From contig JAIBAK010000010.1 in NCBI GenBank assembly GCA_019695215.1, positions 1 to 64,000 of the forward strand: 64,000 nt of DNA, in the 5' to 3' direction. Under the pieces are notes generated by a model that was not told the DNA's origin, made no database searches, and saw nothing but the letters and a program-made list of their open reading frames with translations. The stretch is from Bacteroidia bacterium. GTDB taxonomy: Bacteria > Bacteroidota > Bacteroidia > UKL13-3. Every line of letters begins with the position of its first letter. The first letter of the stretch is position 1. Below, in pieces: positions 26,920-35,368 of this stretch. The position numbers were made by a program, and so were the translations under genes.

Positions 26920-27027
26920 ATGAAAACAAACCATTTGCTTCTGTTTAGATTCTGCATCCTTAGTCACAGACTAAGGATAGCTGGGGATGCGCAGGTGCAA
27001 TATCGTACACTACCGATCAATTACTGA
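26920..27027 (+). pseudogene. 35-codon remnant of a secreted-protein gene, or small-RNA leader
   Basis: ATG 26920 sits 21 bases behind a good promoter. It reads MKTNHLLLFRFCIL, looks like the start of a signal peptide, and a few codons later has DAQVQY, like a signal cleavage site. It ends at 27027 inside the convergent lipoprotein gene. Between them is an inverted repeat: ATCCTTAGT (26956-26964) and ACTAAGGAT (26970-26978) around a five-base loop. It may be a gene collapsed by deletion, or a transcript that is not translated. Confidence 0.3.
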
Positions 27028-27456
27028 TAAAGTAAAAGATGTGTCTATGTATGAAATATTGTTGTCTTGATCCTTTAGAAAGAGAGTTATTTTATGGAAT
27101 TTATGAAGTCCTGCCTTATCATAGCCAACCCAAATTTTTACAGTATCATTTTCAATTTCCAATTCCTTTTTGCAAATGATTTGCAATCTGGATGTGTCGT
27201 TAAATTGTATCTCGTAAGGATGATCACAATCTACAAATGCAGATAATATTTTCACAGACTCATTGACTGGAAATACTTTATTGCAAACAATACTATCAAC
27301 ATAAACTATAGAATCGGTAATGATACTAACAGCGTGCTTCGAAGAAAGTATTAGAATATTGTGATTCCCTACTTGTTGAGCCTGCTGAGTTTTTTTTTCG
27401 CAGGCGACTAATACCATAGCTACTATATAAAAGAAAATCCTTATTATTAATTTCAT
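27010..27456 (-). CDS. lipoprotein of unknown function
   Basis: 148 residues. The signal sequence MKLIIRIFFYIVAMVLVAC has a lipobox Cys at 19, followed by EKKTQQ. The rest is a beta-rich domain with many Asp, Ile and Val (TDSIVYVDSIVC; FVDCDHPYEIQF) and about five Cys, possibly an Ig-like fold. I do not recognise the family. Its base composition is AT-rich compared with the E1 gene upstream. It is separated from that gene by 86 bases holding a GC-rich palindrome. Confidence 0.6.
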   Translation of the reverse strand: MKLIIRIFFYIVAMVLVACEKKTQQAQQVGNHNILILSSKHAVSIITDSIVYVDSIVCNKVFPVNESVKILSAFVDCDHPYEIQFNDTSRLQIICKKELEIENDTVKIWVGYDKAGLHKFHKITLFLKDQDNNISYIDTSFTLSVIDR

Positions 27457-27516
27457 ATATACTATTTTTTTGGTCCAGTATAACTTTTACCTCCGATAGA
27501 ATCCCCCAAACTCGCG

Positions 27517-27532
27517 CGCGTTTGCAAACGCG
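27517..27532. repeat. 16-bp perfect palindrome, no loop
   Basis: CGCGTTTGCAAACGCG between the E1 stop codon (27543) and the lipoprotein start (27456). Wobble pairs extend it to 27513-27536. There is no U-run, so it is not a standard terminator; it could be a protein-binding site. Confidence 0.4.
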
Positions 27533-27542
27533 TGTGCCTTCA

Positions 27543-29519
27543 TCAAAAACCCATCAGCTCCAGCAGTTCTTTTTTAAACCGCTCCTTTGGCAGAAAATTT
27601 TGCTCCAGTGAAATGGCAAAAGGTACAGGCGTATCCAAACTTCCGCAGCGGTACACAGGTGCATCTAATTTTTGAAAACAATGTTTGGCAATATGAGCCG
27701 CTATCTCGGCACCAATGCCGCCCGCCAGCGTATCCTCGTGAAACACCATGGCTTTGCCGGTTTTGTTTACGCTGGCCTCCACCGCCTCTTTATCCCACGG
27801 CAATAAGGAGCGCAGGTCAATAATATCGGCATCAATGCCCAGTTCTTCGCATACTTCTCCGGCCCAGTACACAGCGGCTCCATAGGTAATAATGCTCACT
27901 TCATTTCCTTCGCGCACTTTTTTGGCCTTGCCAATCTCTATGGTGTAATAGTCGTCAAACACGTCTTCCTCTACACTGCGGTAAAGCGCTTTGTGCTCAA
28001 AAAACAATACCGGGTTTGGGTCTTCAAAAGCCGAGAGCAATAATCCCTTGGCATCACTTGGTGAGGAAGGGTATAAAATTTTTAATCCGGGCACATGAAA
28101 AAACCAGGCTTCGTTGCTTTGCGAGTGAAAGGGCCCTGCACCCACACCTGCACCGGTGGGCATACGCACCACCACATCGGCAGGCTGCTCCCAGCGGTAA
28201 TGCGATTTAGCGAGGTTATTTACAATCTGATTAAATCCGCAGGTAACAAAATCGGCAAACTGCATTTCAACCATGGCCTTCATGCCTTTGATGGAAAGTC
28301 CGTAGGCCGCTCCCACAATGGCGCTTTCGCACAGAGGTGTGTTGCGCACACGGCCTTTGCCAAACTGCTCCACAAAACCCTGCGTTACTTTAAACACGCC
28401 TCCGTATCCGGCAATATCCTGCCCCATCAGCACTAATTGCGGGTGTTTTTCCATGGCCTGCCGCAGTCCGTCAGACACGGCATCCACCAAACGCTTCGCT
28501 GATTTTTTTTCGGAAGCCGGAGCCGTACTCACCGATACGTGCGGAGTGTACACATCGGCCAGTTCATATTCCGTTTCGGGAGTAATATCGGGTTCGGCAA
28601 AAACCGTTTCTACTGCGTGATCAATTTCTGTTTTTATTTCGTTGCGGTACTCTTCAATGAGCTCATTCGTGAGAATATTTTCTTTAAGCAGCCACTGTTC
28701 GTAATTGGTGAGCGGATCTTTTTTACCCCATTCGTCAAACAGTTCCTGCGGTACGTATTTGGTCCCCGAGGCTTCTTCATGTCCGCGCATTCTAAACGTC
28801 ATGCACTCCAGCAGCACCGGTCGCGGGCGATGCCGCATGGAAGTGGCCAGACTTTTAATACTATCATACACATCGAGCACATTGTTGCCGTCTACCTGAT
28901 GGCTTTCCATACCGTAGCCGGTTCCTTTATCAATAAACCGTTTAAATTTAAACTGCTCGTTGCTTGGAGTAGAAAGTCCGTAGCCGTTGTTTTCAACTAA
29001 AAATATCACGGGCAAATCCCAAACAGCCGCAGTGTTCAGCGCTTCGTGAAAATCGCCTTCGCTGGCTCCCCCGTCACCCGAAAAAACCAGAGCCACCTTT
29101 TTTTCTTCTTTCAGTAAACCGCCAAGTGCAATGCCATCGGCCACGCCAAGCATAGCCCCCAGATGCGAAATCATTCCCACAATATGGTACTCATTGGTGC
29201 CAAAGTGAAAAGAGCGTTCGCGGCCCTTACTGAAACCGCTGAATTTTCCCTGCCACTGAGCCAATAATTTGGTTAATGGAATATCGCGGTTGGTAAAAAC
29301 CCCCAGATTACGGTGCAGGGGCAAAATGTATTCATCTTTATCAAGTGCCAGCGTAGCTCCGGCCGATATGGCCTCCTGCCCTATACCCGAAAACCATTTG
29401 CTCACCTTTCCCTGCCGCAGCAGAATGAGCATTTTTTCTTCAATCATGCGGGGTTTTAGAATTCCCCTGTACAGCTTTAAGAGCGTGGAGTTGTCGTAAA
29501 ATTTTTTCTGAAAGTTCAT
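27543..29519 (-). CDS. fused alpha-beta E1 of a 2-oxoacid dehydrogenase complex
   Basis: 658 residues. Residues 1 to about 310 are the E1 alpha subunit: the thiamine diphosphate motif GDGGASEGDFHEALN (148-162) ends at VENN (175-178), and MRGHEEASG is the regulatory-loop region. Residues of about 340-658 are E1 beta (LVLMGQDIAGYGGVFKVTQG; MPTGAGVGAGPFHSQSNEAW; FHEDTLAGGIGAEI). The two are one protein, a form common in Bacteroidota. It decarboxylates a 2-oxoacid and passes the acyl group to lipoyl-E2. Branched-chain acids or pyruvate are likely substrates. E2 and E3 are not in the window. A TACCTTTG box lies at 29527-29534, almost touching the ATG. Confidence 0.9.
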   Translation of the reverse strand: MNFQKKFYDNSTLLKLYRGILKPRMIEEKMLILLRQGKVSKWFSGIGQEAISAGATLALDKDEYILPLHRNLGVFTNRDIPLTKLLAQWQGKFSGFSKGRERSFHFGTNEYHIVGMISHLGAMLGVADGIALGGLLKEEKKVALVFSGDGGASEGDFHEALNTAAVWDLPVIFLVENNGYGLSTPSNEQFKFKRFIDKGTGYGMESHQVDGNNVLDVYDSIKSLATSMRHRPRPVLLECMTFRMRGHEEASGTKYVPQELFDEWGKKDPLTNYEQWLLKENILTNELIEEYRNEIKTEIDHAVETVFAEPDITPETEYELADVYTPHVSVSTAPASEKKSAKRLVDAVSDGLRQAMEKHPQLVLMGQDIAGYGGVFKVTQGFVEQFGKGRVRNTPLCESAIVGAAYGLSIKGMKAMVEMQFADFVTCGFNQIVNNLAKSHYRWEQPADVVVRMPTGAGVGAGPFHSQSNEAWFFHVPGLKILYPSSPSDAKGLLLSAFEDPNPVLFFEHKALYRSVEEDVFDDYYTIEIGKAKKVREGNEVSIITYGAAVYWAGEVCEELGIDADIIDLRSLLPWDKEAVEASVNKTGKAMVFHEDTLAGGIGAEIAAHIAKHCFQKLDAPVYRCGSLDTPVPFAISLEQNFLPKERFKKELLELMGF

Positions 29520-29526
29520 GGTAGTG

Positions 29527-29534
29527 CAAAGGTA
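29527..29534 (-). promoter_or_regulatory. TACCTTTG -7 box of the E1 gene
   Basis: Exact TAnnTTTG on the minus strand, 8 bases before the ATG at 29519, so the mRNA would have a very short or no leader. No clear -33 TTG. Confidence 0.4.
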
Positions 29535-29577
29535 TGTTGTGTCATAGTGAATCTTTTAATTGTGGGATCACATTTTT

Positions 29578-30435
29578 TCAACTCTTTTTTCTTTGCCAGA
29601 ACTCATTTCCGTTTGTTTGTTGTCCTGTCACAAACGAAGCGGCTGCAGATTTTGATGAAAAAATAACGTCTTTTAATAACTCTAGAGCTGTCCCTCTTTT
29701 TTGCCAAAAGCTTTTGTCTTTATGGATCTCCTCGATATGTTTATATTTTGACCTGTTAGTTGGAGAAAAGGTAGTTCCTTTAAGAACTTTGATGGTTTTT
29801 TCATCATAAATCTCGGCTATTGCTTTAAATTCTTTCTTTGTACCTTCTACCCTAAAAAACACCGAGCCGTTTCCAGCTATTTTTTCTGAGGTTATTTTTG
29901 AAACATTATCTTTTCTTTTATTATTTGTCCCGACAGATCTATTGCTCCTTCCTTTTTCTTCCGAATTGAGCTTACTGCTGTCATTTGAAATAAATCTAAA
30001 CAATTGAAGCAAATATTCAAGAGCACGAACATTTTCTGTTTGAGTTGTTGTTGCTTGTAAATTAGTAGAAGAGGGCCTTTGTTTGTTTTTTACTCCGTGG
30101 GAAGCGAAATGGCTTTCATAGAACTCAAGCCTAGTATCCATATCCTTGCAAGAAAAAACCAAAGCGAACTCCCACTCATTGTTTTTTTGTTTGTGATCGC
30201 TATCTCTTCTAAGAAATCCCTGCTTCGTTTTTCCAACATACGCTATTTTTTGTTGAGCCAATGGTTCAATGTGAAAGTAAAGACAAGAAGAATAAGCCTT
30301 TTCTGTTAATACCTCCTTAAGTCCGGAACTATTTATATCGTTTTTGTGTATAACAAAAAAAACTTTATCAGAGTTTTTGTACTCCAACTTAAAACTTCGT
30401 TCTCCGTAAGTGACAAGATTATGATTGTGCACCAT
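29578..30435 (-). CDS. GIY-YIG-like nuclease with DUF4357 domain
   Basis: 285 residues. The region LYF (52-54), YVG (66-68), Arg76/77, His81 and Glu107 in LEFYESH corresponds to the GIY, YIG, Arg, and metal-binding Glu positions of GIY-YIG endonucleases. The linker (120-190) is Ser/Asn/Lys-rich. The last 70 residues (KGTTFSPTNRSKYKHIEEI; SSKSAAASFVTGQQTNGNEF) match DUF4357, a domain often joined to GIY-YIG or methyltransferase parts. It has its own TACCTTTG box and is AT-rich, unlike its neighbours, which suggests acquisition. It may cut DNA in defence or in mobile-element biology; no partner gene is next to it. Confidence 0.65.
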   Translation of the reverse strand: MVHNHNLVTYGERSFKLEYKNSDKVFFVIHKNDINSSGLKEVLTEKAYSSCLYFHIEPLAQQKIAYVGKTKQGFLRRDSDHKQKNNEWEFALVFSCKDMDTRLEFYESHFASHGVKNKQRPSSTNLQATTTQTENVRALEYLLQLFRFISNDSSKLNSEEKGRSNRSVGTNNKRKDNVSKITSEKIAGNGSVFFRVEGTKKEFKAIAEIYDEKTIKVLKGTTFSPTNRSKYKHIEEIHKDKSFWQKRGTALELLKDVIFSSKSAAASFVTGQQTNGNEFWQRKKS

Positions 30436-30470
30436 GAAATACTTTTTAATGTGTAAAAATAAAGATAAAA

Positions 30471-30478
30471 CAAAGGTA
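30471..30478 (-). promoter_or_regulatory. TACCTTTG -7 box of the GIY-YIG gene
   Basis: Exact TAnnTTTG on the minus strand, 36 bases before ATG 30435. A CAA (minus TTG) at 30502-30504 leaves 23 bases, slightly long. Confidence 0.4.
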
Positions 30479-30595
30479 GCAAAAGCGGGCTATCAAAAAG
30501 CCAAACCGAAGGAGGCAAACCAAAGTGATTTTTAAACAACACGCGGTCAGCAACATGCCTTGGAAACAAGCAGTAGCGAATCCCGATAATTTTTG

Positions 30596-30603
30596 TACCT
30601 TTG
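30596..30603 (+). promoter_or_regulatory. TACCTTTG -7 box of the tatA operon
   Basis: Exact TAnnTTTG, 21 bases before the ATG at 30625. It rules out the in-frame TTG at 30601 as start, because that codon is part of the promoter. Confidence 0.5.
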
Positions 30604-30624
30604 ACCCTTCAAAAACAAAAGCTC

Positions 30625-30846
30625 ATGCAATTGCTCAATACACTTTTATTCAGCATGCCCGGTGGAGGCGAATGGATTATCATCCTGCTTGCTGTGATTC
30701 TGCTTTTTGGCGGTAAAAAAATTCCTGAACTCATGCGTGGCATTGGCCAGGGTGTTCGTGAATTTAACGATGCCAAAAAAAGCGTGAAGTCGCAGATTGA
30801 AGAGGGGATGAAAGAAAAAGACCGCTCGGCTGAAGAAAAAAAATAA
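30625..30846 (+). CDS. tatA: twin-arginine translocase subunit TatA
   Basis: 73 residues from ATG 30625. One membrane span ([13 protein letters not shown]) is followed by [22 protein letters not shown], the amphipathic helix with the FGxxxxPE/L pattern, and a charged tail ([10 protein letters not shown]). TatA oligomers form the pore for folded, Arg-Arg-signal proteins in the cytoplasmic membrane. TatC is not in the window. gatA starts 22 bases after the stop. Confidence 0.9.
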   Translation: MQLLNTLLFSMPGGGEWIIILLAVILLFGGKKIPELMRGIGQGVREFNDAKKSVKSQIEEGMKEKDRSAEEKK

Positions 30847-30868
30847 GGTCCAAAACACGACAGATTGT

Positions 30869-32305
30869 TTGAGAACATATACATCACAATCCGCCATACT
30901 CAGCGATATTCAAAGCGGGCAGCTTAAGTTGCGCGATTTGGTGCAGCATTACCTGAACCAAATTGAACAGAACAGCCACCTCAATGCTTTTTTAGAAGTT
31001 TTTCCCGAGGAAGCTTTAGCCCGTGCGGCCGAAGTGGAACAACGTATTCAATCGGGGAAAGCCGGTAAGCTTGCCGGAATGGTGATTTCCCTCAAAGATA
31101 ATATTTGCTACAAAGGTCATAAGGTCTCTGCTTCATCAAAAATTCTTCAGGGGTTTGAGTCCTTGTACTCGGCCACGGTGGTAGAGCGTATTCTGGAAGA
31201 AGATGCCATCATCATTGGTCGTACCAACTGCGATGAATTTGCCATGGGAGCCAGTACCGAGAATTCGGCTTTTGGCCCGGTGCTCAACCATGCCGACAAC
31301 ACCCGCGTTCCGGGAGGATCATCGGGCGGCAGTGCCGTATCCGTGCAGGCCGATATGTGCCTTGCTTCGTTAGGATCTGATACGGGTGGCTCTATCCGTC
31401 AGCCTGCTGCTTTTTGCGGATTGTATGGATTAAAACCCACCTACGGACGCATTTCGCGGTGGGGGCTCATTGCTTACGCCTCATCGTTTGACCAGATAGG
31501 ACCCATTACCAAAAGTGCCGAAGACATGGCGCTGCTGCTTGAAGTAATGGCCGGTGCCGATGGGCGCGATGCTACTGCCTCTTCAAAACCGCCAGAGGCC
31601 TACAGCAAATTACTTGACAGTGATAAAAAATATAAAGTTGCCTATATACAGGACTGTTTAGACAGCGAAGGAATTGATGCGGAAGTAAAAGCTAAAACAC
31701 TGGCAGTTATTGAACAGCTAAAAGCTGCCGGACATCAGGTAGTGCCGGTTGATTTTCCTTACCTCGATTACATGGTGCCCACGTATTATGTGCTTACCAC
31801 AGCCGAGGCATCGAGCAACCTGGCCCGTTTTTCGGGGTTACACTACGGATACCGCAGCCCGCAGGCTACCGACATGGAATCATCGTTTCGCAAATCGCGC
31901 AGTGAAGGTTTTGGCCCCGAAGTAAAACGCAGAATTATGCTGGGAACGCTGGTGCTTAGTGCCGAACATTACGATGCCTATTATACCAAAGGATTAAAGG
32001 TGCGCAGGGTTATACGCAACGCCACCGATGCGCTGCTGAAGGAACACGATTTTTTGCTGCTGCCCACTACGCCCACTCCGGCTTTTAAGCTGGGCGAAAA
32101 AGCAGCAAATCCTGTGTCGATGTACTTAGCCGATATTTTTACCGTGCAGGCAAATATTTCGGGCAATCCTGCCGTTACTATTCCTGTGGGAAAACACAGC
32201 AACGGAATGCCGTTTGGCGTACAGTTAATGGGTCGTCATTTTGAAGAAGCTCCGCTGCTGGCTTTTGCCAAACAGGTAATGAACGAACAAGCCAAAGCAA
32301 ATTAA
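30869..32305 (+). CDS. gatA: Asp-tRNA(Asn)/Glu-tRNA(Gln) amidotransferase subunit A
   Basis: 478 residues, standard GatA length. The amidase-signature triad is Lys76 (VISLKDN), Ser151 (GGSSGGS) and Ser175 (DTGGSIRQ), with the spacings known from S. aureus GatA. It supplies ammonia from glutamine to mischarged tRNA with GatB and GatC, which are not in the window. The start is TTG 30869: the next ATG is far inside the domain, and upstream frame runs into tatA. Use of TTG may lower expression. Confidence 0.9.
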   Translation: MRTYTSQSAILSDIQSGQLKLRDLVQHYLNQIEQNSHLNAFLEVFPEEALARAAEVEQRIQSGKAGKLAGMVISLKDNICYKGHKVSASSKILQGFESLYSATVVERILEEDAIIIGRTNCDEFAMGASTENSAFGPVLNHADNTRVPGGSSGGSAVSVQADMCLASLGSDTGGSIRQPAAFCGLYGLKPTYGRISRWGLIAYASSFDQIGPITKSAEDMALLLEVMAGADGRDATASSKPPEAYSKLLDSDKKYKVAYIQDCLDSEGIDAEVKAKTLAVIEQLKAAGHQVVPVDFPYLDYMVPTYYVLTTAEASSNLARFSGLHYGYRSPQATDMESSFRKSRSEGFGPEVKRRIMLGTLVLSAEHYDAYYTKGLKVRRVIRNATDALLKEHDFLLLPTTPTPAFKLGEKAANPVSMYLADIFTVQANISGNPAVTIPVGKHSNGMPFGVQLMGRHFEEAPLLAFAKQVMNEQAKAN

Positions 32306-32309
32306 AAGA

Positions 32310-33590
32310 ATGAAAAGGATTGGTGCGGTATTTTTTTGTGTACTCATTTTTTTAACGGGTCGGGCCACCCCCGACCAAAACGACCAGCTATATGAACAAC
32401 GGCTGGCAAGCTTAAAGTCGCCCATCGAACTCAGCTATAATGAAGCTGTACGAAAACAAATAGATTTATACCTGGCCGATCCTGAAAAAACGGGAGAAAT
32501 ACTGGGCCGTTCGCTGGAGCATTTTCAAACCATCGAAAAACTGCTGCGCGAAAAACAATTGCCTGTTGAATTAAAATATTTAGTGGTGGCTGCAACAGGA
32601 GTTGACAACGCCCTGATTTCTCCGGCCGGTGCCACCGGTTACTGGCGCATGATGTACAATGTGGCTCGCACCTATGGATTAAAAATAAACTCTTTTGTAG
32701 ATGAGCGAAAAGATTTGACCAAATCAACTATCGCAGCCGCCTCTTACCTGCGCGACTTAAATAATATTTACAATAACTGGCTGCTTTCGTTAGCCGCCTA
32801 CGCCAATACCCCCGCTATTTTAAACAAAGCCATTCGCCAGAGCGGATATAAAATGAATTTTTGGGATGTGTATGCATTATTGCCTGCCGAAAACAAAGAA
32901 ATGATTCCGCAGTTTATTGCTTCGGCCTATATTTTTAATTTTTACAAAGAGCACAACATTGCAATAGGAAAATCGGCACAGCCGGTAATAAACGATACGG
33001 TAACGGTAAATAAGTGGCTTTCGTTTCAGCAAATTTCGTCAACACTCGATATTGAAATGGAAGAGCTGCGCGGGTTGAATCCTATTTTCAAAAAAGACAT
33101 TATTCCGCTGGGTACACCCAACTACATCATCAATTTGCCAAAGGGAAAAGCAAAACACTGGAACAAGCTCCGCGACTCGGTGTATATCTACGTTCCAAAA
33201 CCATCGGACATGAGTCCGGTGACCATTCAAAAAACAGAACCAAAGCCCGAAGAAACACCACCGGCTACCACCGAACAGCAGGGAGAAACCACTCCTAAAA
33301 AAGAAGTAGAAACGGCTGAGCCCGCTAAAGCGCCTAAAGAAGAACCCGCTAGGGTGTTTGATAAAAAAAGAGTAATGTACACCGTGAAAAGCGGAGACGT
33401 GCTCGGAAATATTGCCGACTGGTTTGATGTAACCCCGCAGCAAATAAAATCGTGGAACAAACTCAAGTCAAACAATGTGCGCATAGGGCAAAAACTCATT
33501 ATCTGGGTGCCCGGAAAAAAGTTTGCGCAATACAATAAAATAAACGGAATGACTAAGGCGCAAAAAAATGCGTTGCGCAAAAAAGACTGA
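32310..33590 (+). CDS. MltD-like LysM protein lacking the catalytic glutamate
   Basis: 426 residues, with a signal peptide ending GRAT. Residues 80-220 align with the GH23 lytic transglycosylase domain, with the SPAGATGYW block and DERKDLTKSTIAAASYL. The conserved catalytic Glu is Ala95: KYLVVAATG here, against KYLCLAESG in the paralogue at 38744. A LysM-like segment lies near 235-290, a Pro/Glu-rich linker near 300-345, and a clear LysM (MYTVKSGDVLGNIADWF) near 350-400. It probably binds peptidoglycan without cleaving it, as a scaffold or regulator. It starts 4 bases after gatA. Confidence 0.75.
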   Translation: MKRIGAVFFCVLIFLTGRATPDQNDQLYEQRLASLKSPIELSYNEAVRKQIDLYLADPEKTGEILGRSLEHFQTIEKLLREKQLPVELKYLVVAATGVDNALISPAGATGYWRMMYNVARTYGLKINSFVDERKDLTKSTIAAASYLRDLNNIYNNWLLSLAAYANTPAILNKAIRQSGYKMNFWDVYALLPAENKEMIPQFIASAYIFNFYKEHNIAIGKSAQPVINDTVTVNKWLSFQQISSTLDIEMEELRGLNPIFKKDIIPLGTPNYIINLPKGKAKHWNKLRDSVYIYVPKPSDMSPVTIQKTEPKPEETPPATTEQQGETTPKKEVETAEPAKAPKEEPARVFDKKRVMYTVKSGDVLGNIADWFDVTPQQIKSWNKLKSNNVRIGQKLIIWVPGKKFAQYNKINGMTKAQKNALRKKD

Positions 33591-33598
33591 TTTGGGCT

Positions 33599-35122
33599 AT
33601 GGAAGGGGAAAGTCCTAAAACCATACATCCGCGGAAAGTTTTTTTCATTGTTGTTTATATTCAGCTTTTTTTACTGCTGTTTGTACTGCTAATGCCAAAG
33701 GGAGAATGGAAACTCACTAATCAGTTTTCACTGCGTTTTGTTCCGCTGCAGCAGGTGCTGCACGGAAACGAACATACTACCAAAAACATTAAGCAGCTTA
33801 TTACATCGGTGCAGGTAGATTCGGCCGGAAACGAAGAGGGGGCTTTCGCGCTTACCGGAATAGATTCGGCTTTTACAGCGGCCGATACCACCACCGGATT
33901 TAATCTGCAGCATGCCGGCAACACCGCTACCGACCTGAATTCTTTTTTTGATGCGCTGCAACAGTGCGCACAACACGGAACCCCGCTGGCCGTAGCATAT
34001 TATGGCGACTCGCAGGTAGAAGGCGACCGGTTTTCGGATTACCTGCGCAATAAATTACAGAAACAATTTGGCGGAGGCGGCCCCGGATTAGTAACACCCA
34101 TTGATGTATCGGGCATGCGCATTACGGTGCAGCAGCGCGAAAGCCGTGAATGGATTAAACAGGCCTGCTACGGACATCCGCAAATTAAAGTAAACGAAAG
34201 CCGCTATGGAATTTCGGGGGCTATGTACAAATACCGCAATGGCTACACCGTTACCAAAATGGTGGCCAAAGATTCTACCGGTAGCGATAGTGTGTTGCAA
34301 TCGGTTTGGGTGAGCAGCGGCAGCCTGCCCTGGTTATCGTTCAGGCGCAGCAAACTTTCGTATGCAACGGTAAAAAACTACGACCGCGCCACCCTGTGGT
34401 ATGCCAGCGAACGCACCGTGCAATTGCGGGTAGAAAAAAACGGAACCCTTTTGCCGGATACCATATCGGCTACCGAAGCAGGAAGCAAAACCTGGAGCAC
34501 CACCGACAGCAGCGGCTATATAAAATTTACTTTTATCAGCGGACAGAGTCCGGATATAATCGGGGTGTCGCTCGACCGCGAAACGGGAGTGCGGGTTGAC
34601 AACTACTCCATGCGCGGAAGTTCGGGTACAGACTTTACCCGAATGAACGGCCCGTACCTTGCGCGGCAACATGAGCTGCGCGGCACCCGGTTTATTATTC
34701 TGCAATACGGGGTAAATGTGGTGCCTTATGTAAAAGATTCGCAGGCGGTGCAGTATTACGAATACAGTTTTTTAAAACAACTGCAGTTGCTCAAAAGGCA
34801 AATGCCGGGTGTAAGCATTCTGGTAGTGGGCACTACTGATATTGCTACCAAACAAGGCACCGATTACGCCAGCTATCCTTACCTCGAAATGATACGCGAT
34901 GCCCAGCGCAGAGCCGCCTTTGCGGCAGGCTGTGCTTTTTGGGATGCCTATGAAGCTATGGGTGGAAAAAACTCCATGCCCGCCTGGGTATTTAACAATC
35001 CGCCACTGGCAGCCAAAGATTTTACCCACCTCTCGCCACGAGGGGCAAACATATTGGCCGAACTACTCTATAAAGCCATTATGAAAGACTACCAGCGCTA
35101 TTTAAAAGCCAAACGCTCGTAA
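33599..35122 (+). CDS. membrane-anchored SGNH/GDSL hydrolase-fold protein
   Basis: 507 residues. One N-terminal span (VFFIVVYIQLFLLLFVLLM) anchors it with the rest outside. YYGDSQVEGDR (GDS at 136-138) is block I, FGGGGPGLVTP follows, QYGVNVV stands for the GxN block, and DFTHLSPRGANI gives the Asp-His of block V. A beta-rich insertion is between blocks I and III. Families of this layout deacetylate or transfer acyl groups on glycans, often on peptidoglycan or capsule. Its place after two peptidoglycan-type genes makes a cell-wall substrate plausible. It starts 8 bases after the previous stop. Confidence 0.7.
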   Translation: MEGESPKTIHPRKVFFIVVYIQLFLLLFVLLMPKGEWKLTNQFSLRFVPLQQVLHGNEHTTKNIKQLITSVQVDSAGNEEGAFALTGIDSAFTAADTTTGFNLQHAGNTATDLNSFFDALQQCAQHGTPLAVAYYGDSQVEGDRFSDYLRNKLQKQFGGGGPGLVTPIDVSGMRITVQQRESREWIKQACYGHPQIKVNESRYGISGAMYKYRNGYTVTKMVAKDSTGSDSVLQSVWVSSGSLPWLSFRRSKLSYATVKNYDRATLWYASERTVQLRVEKNGTLLPDTISATEAGSKTWSTTDSSGYIKFTFISGQSPDIIGVSLDRETGVRVDNYSMRGSSGTDFTRMNGPYLARQHELRGTRFIILQYGVNVVPYVKDSQAVQYYEYSFLKQLQLLKRQMPGVSILVVGTTDIATKQGTDYASYPYLEMIRDAQRRAAFAAGCAFWDAYEAMGGKNSMPAWVFNNPPLAAKDFTHLSPRGANILAELLYKAIMKDYQRYLKAKRS

Positions 35123-35192
35123 TACTTATTCATTTACCAAACTTACGGGGCAATCCTGAATTAAAACATAAACTGCCGTTCTCAAACACACG

Positions 35193-35293
35193 GTCATGCT
35201 GATTTCTATGACAAATTAAAATCAGGATTATAAAATTTATTTCAGCATCTCTCTCCGCATTAACGGATGCTGCTACCCCGATAGCTATCGGGG
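35193..35293. repeat. interspersed repeat with perfect CCCCGATAGCTATCGGGG palindrome
   Basis: CCCCGATAG-CTATCGGGG (35276-35293) is an 18-bp palindrome without loop, itself inside a broken TGCT/AGCA pair. GGTCATGCTGA at 35193 resembles the start of the repeats at 45823 and 46019. The same CCCGATA/TATCGGG core occurs at 45881-45898 and, changed, at 46768-46781. Confidence 0.55.
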
Positions 35294-35314
35294 CAGCAGG
35301 ACAAAATAGTTGAT

Positions 35315-35346
35315 TTGATTTTACAAAAAATAAAACGCTAACTTTG
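35315..35346 (+). promoter_or_regulatory. Bacteroidota promoter
   Basis: TTG (35315-35317), 21 bases, TAACTTTG (35339-35346); ATG follows 22 bases later at 35369. The stretch from here to the ATG closely resembles the one at 61-92. Confidence 0.6.
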
Positions 35347-35368
35347 AATAAACACTCACCACACGGCT

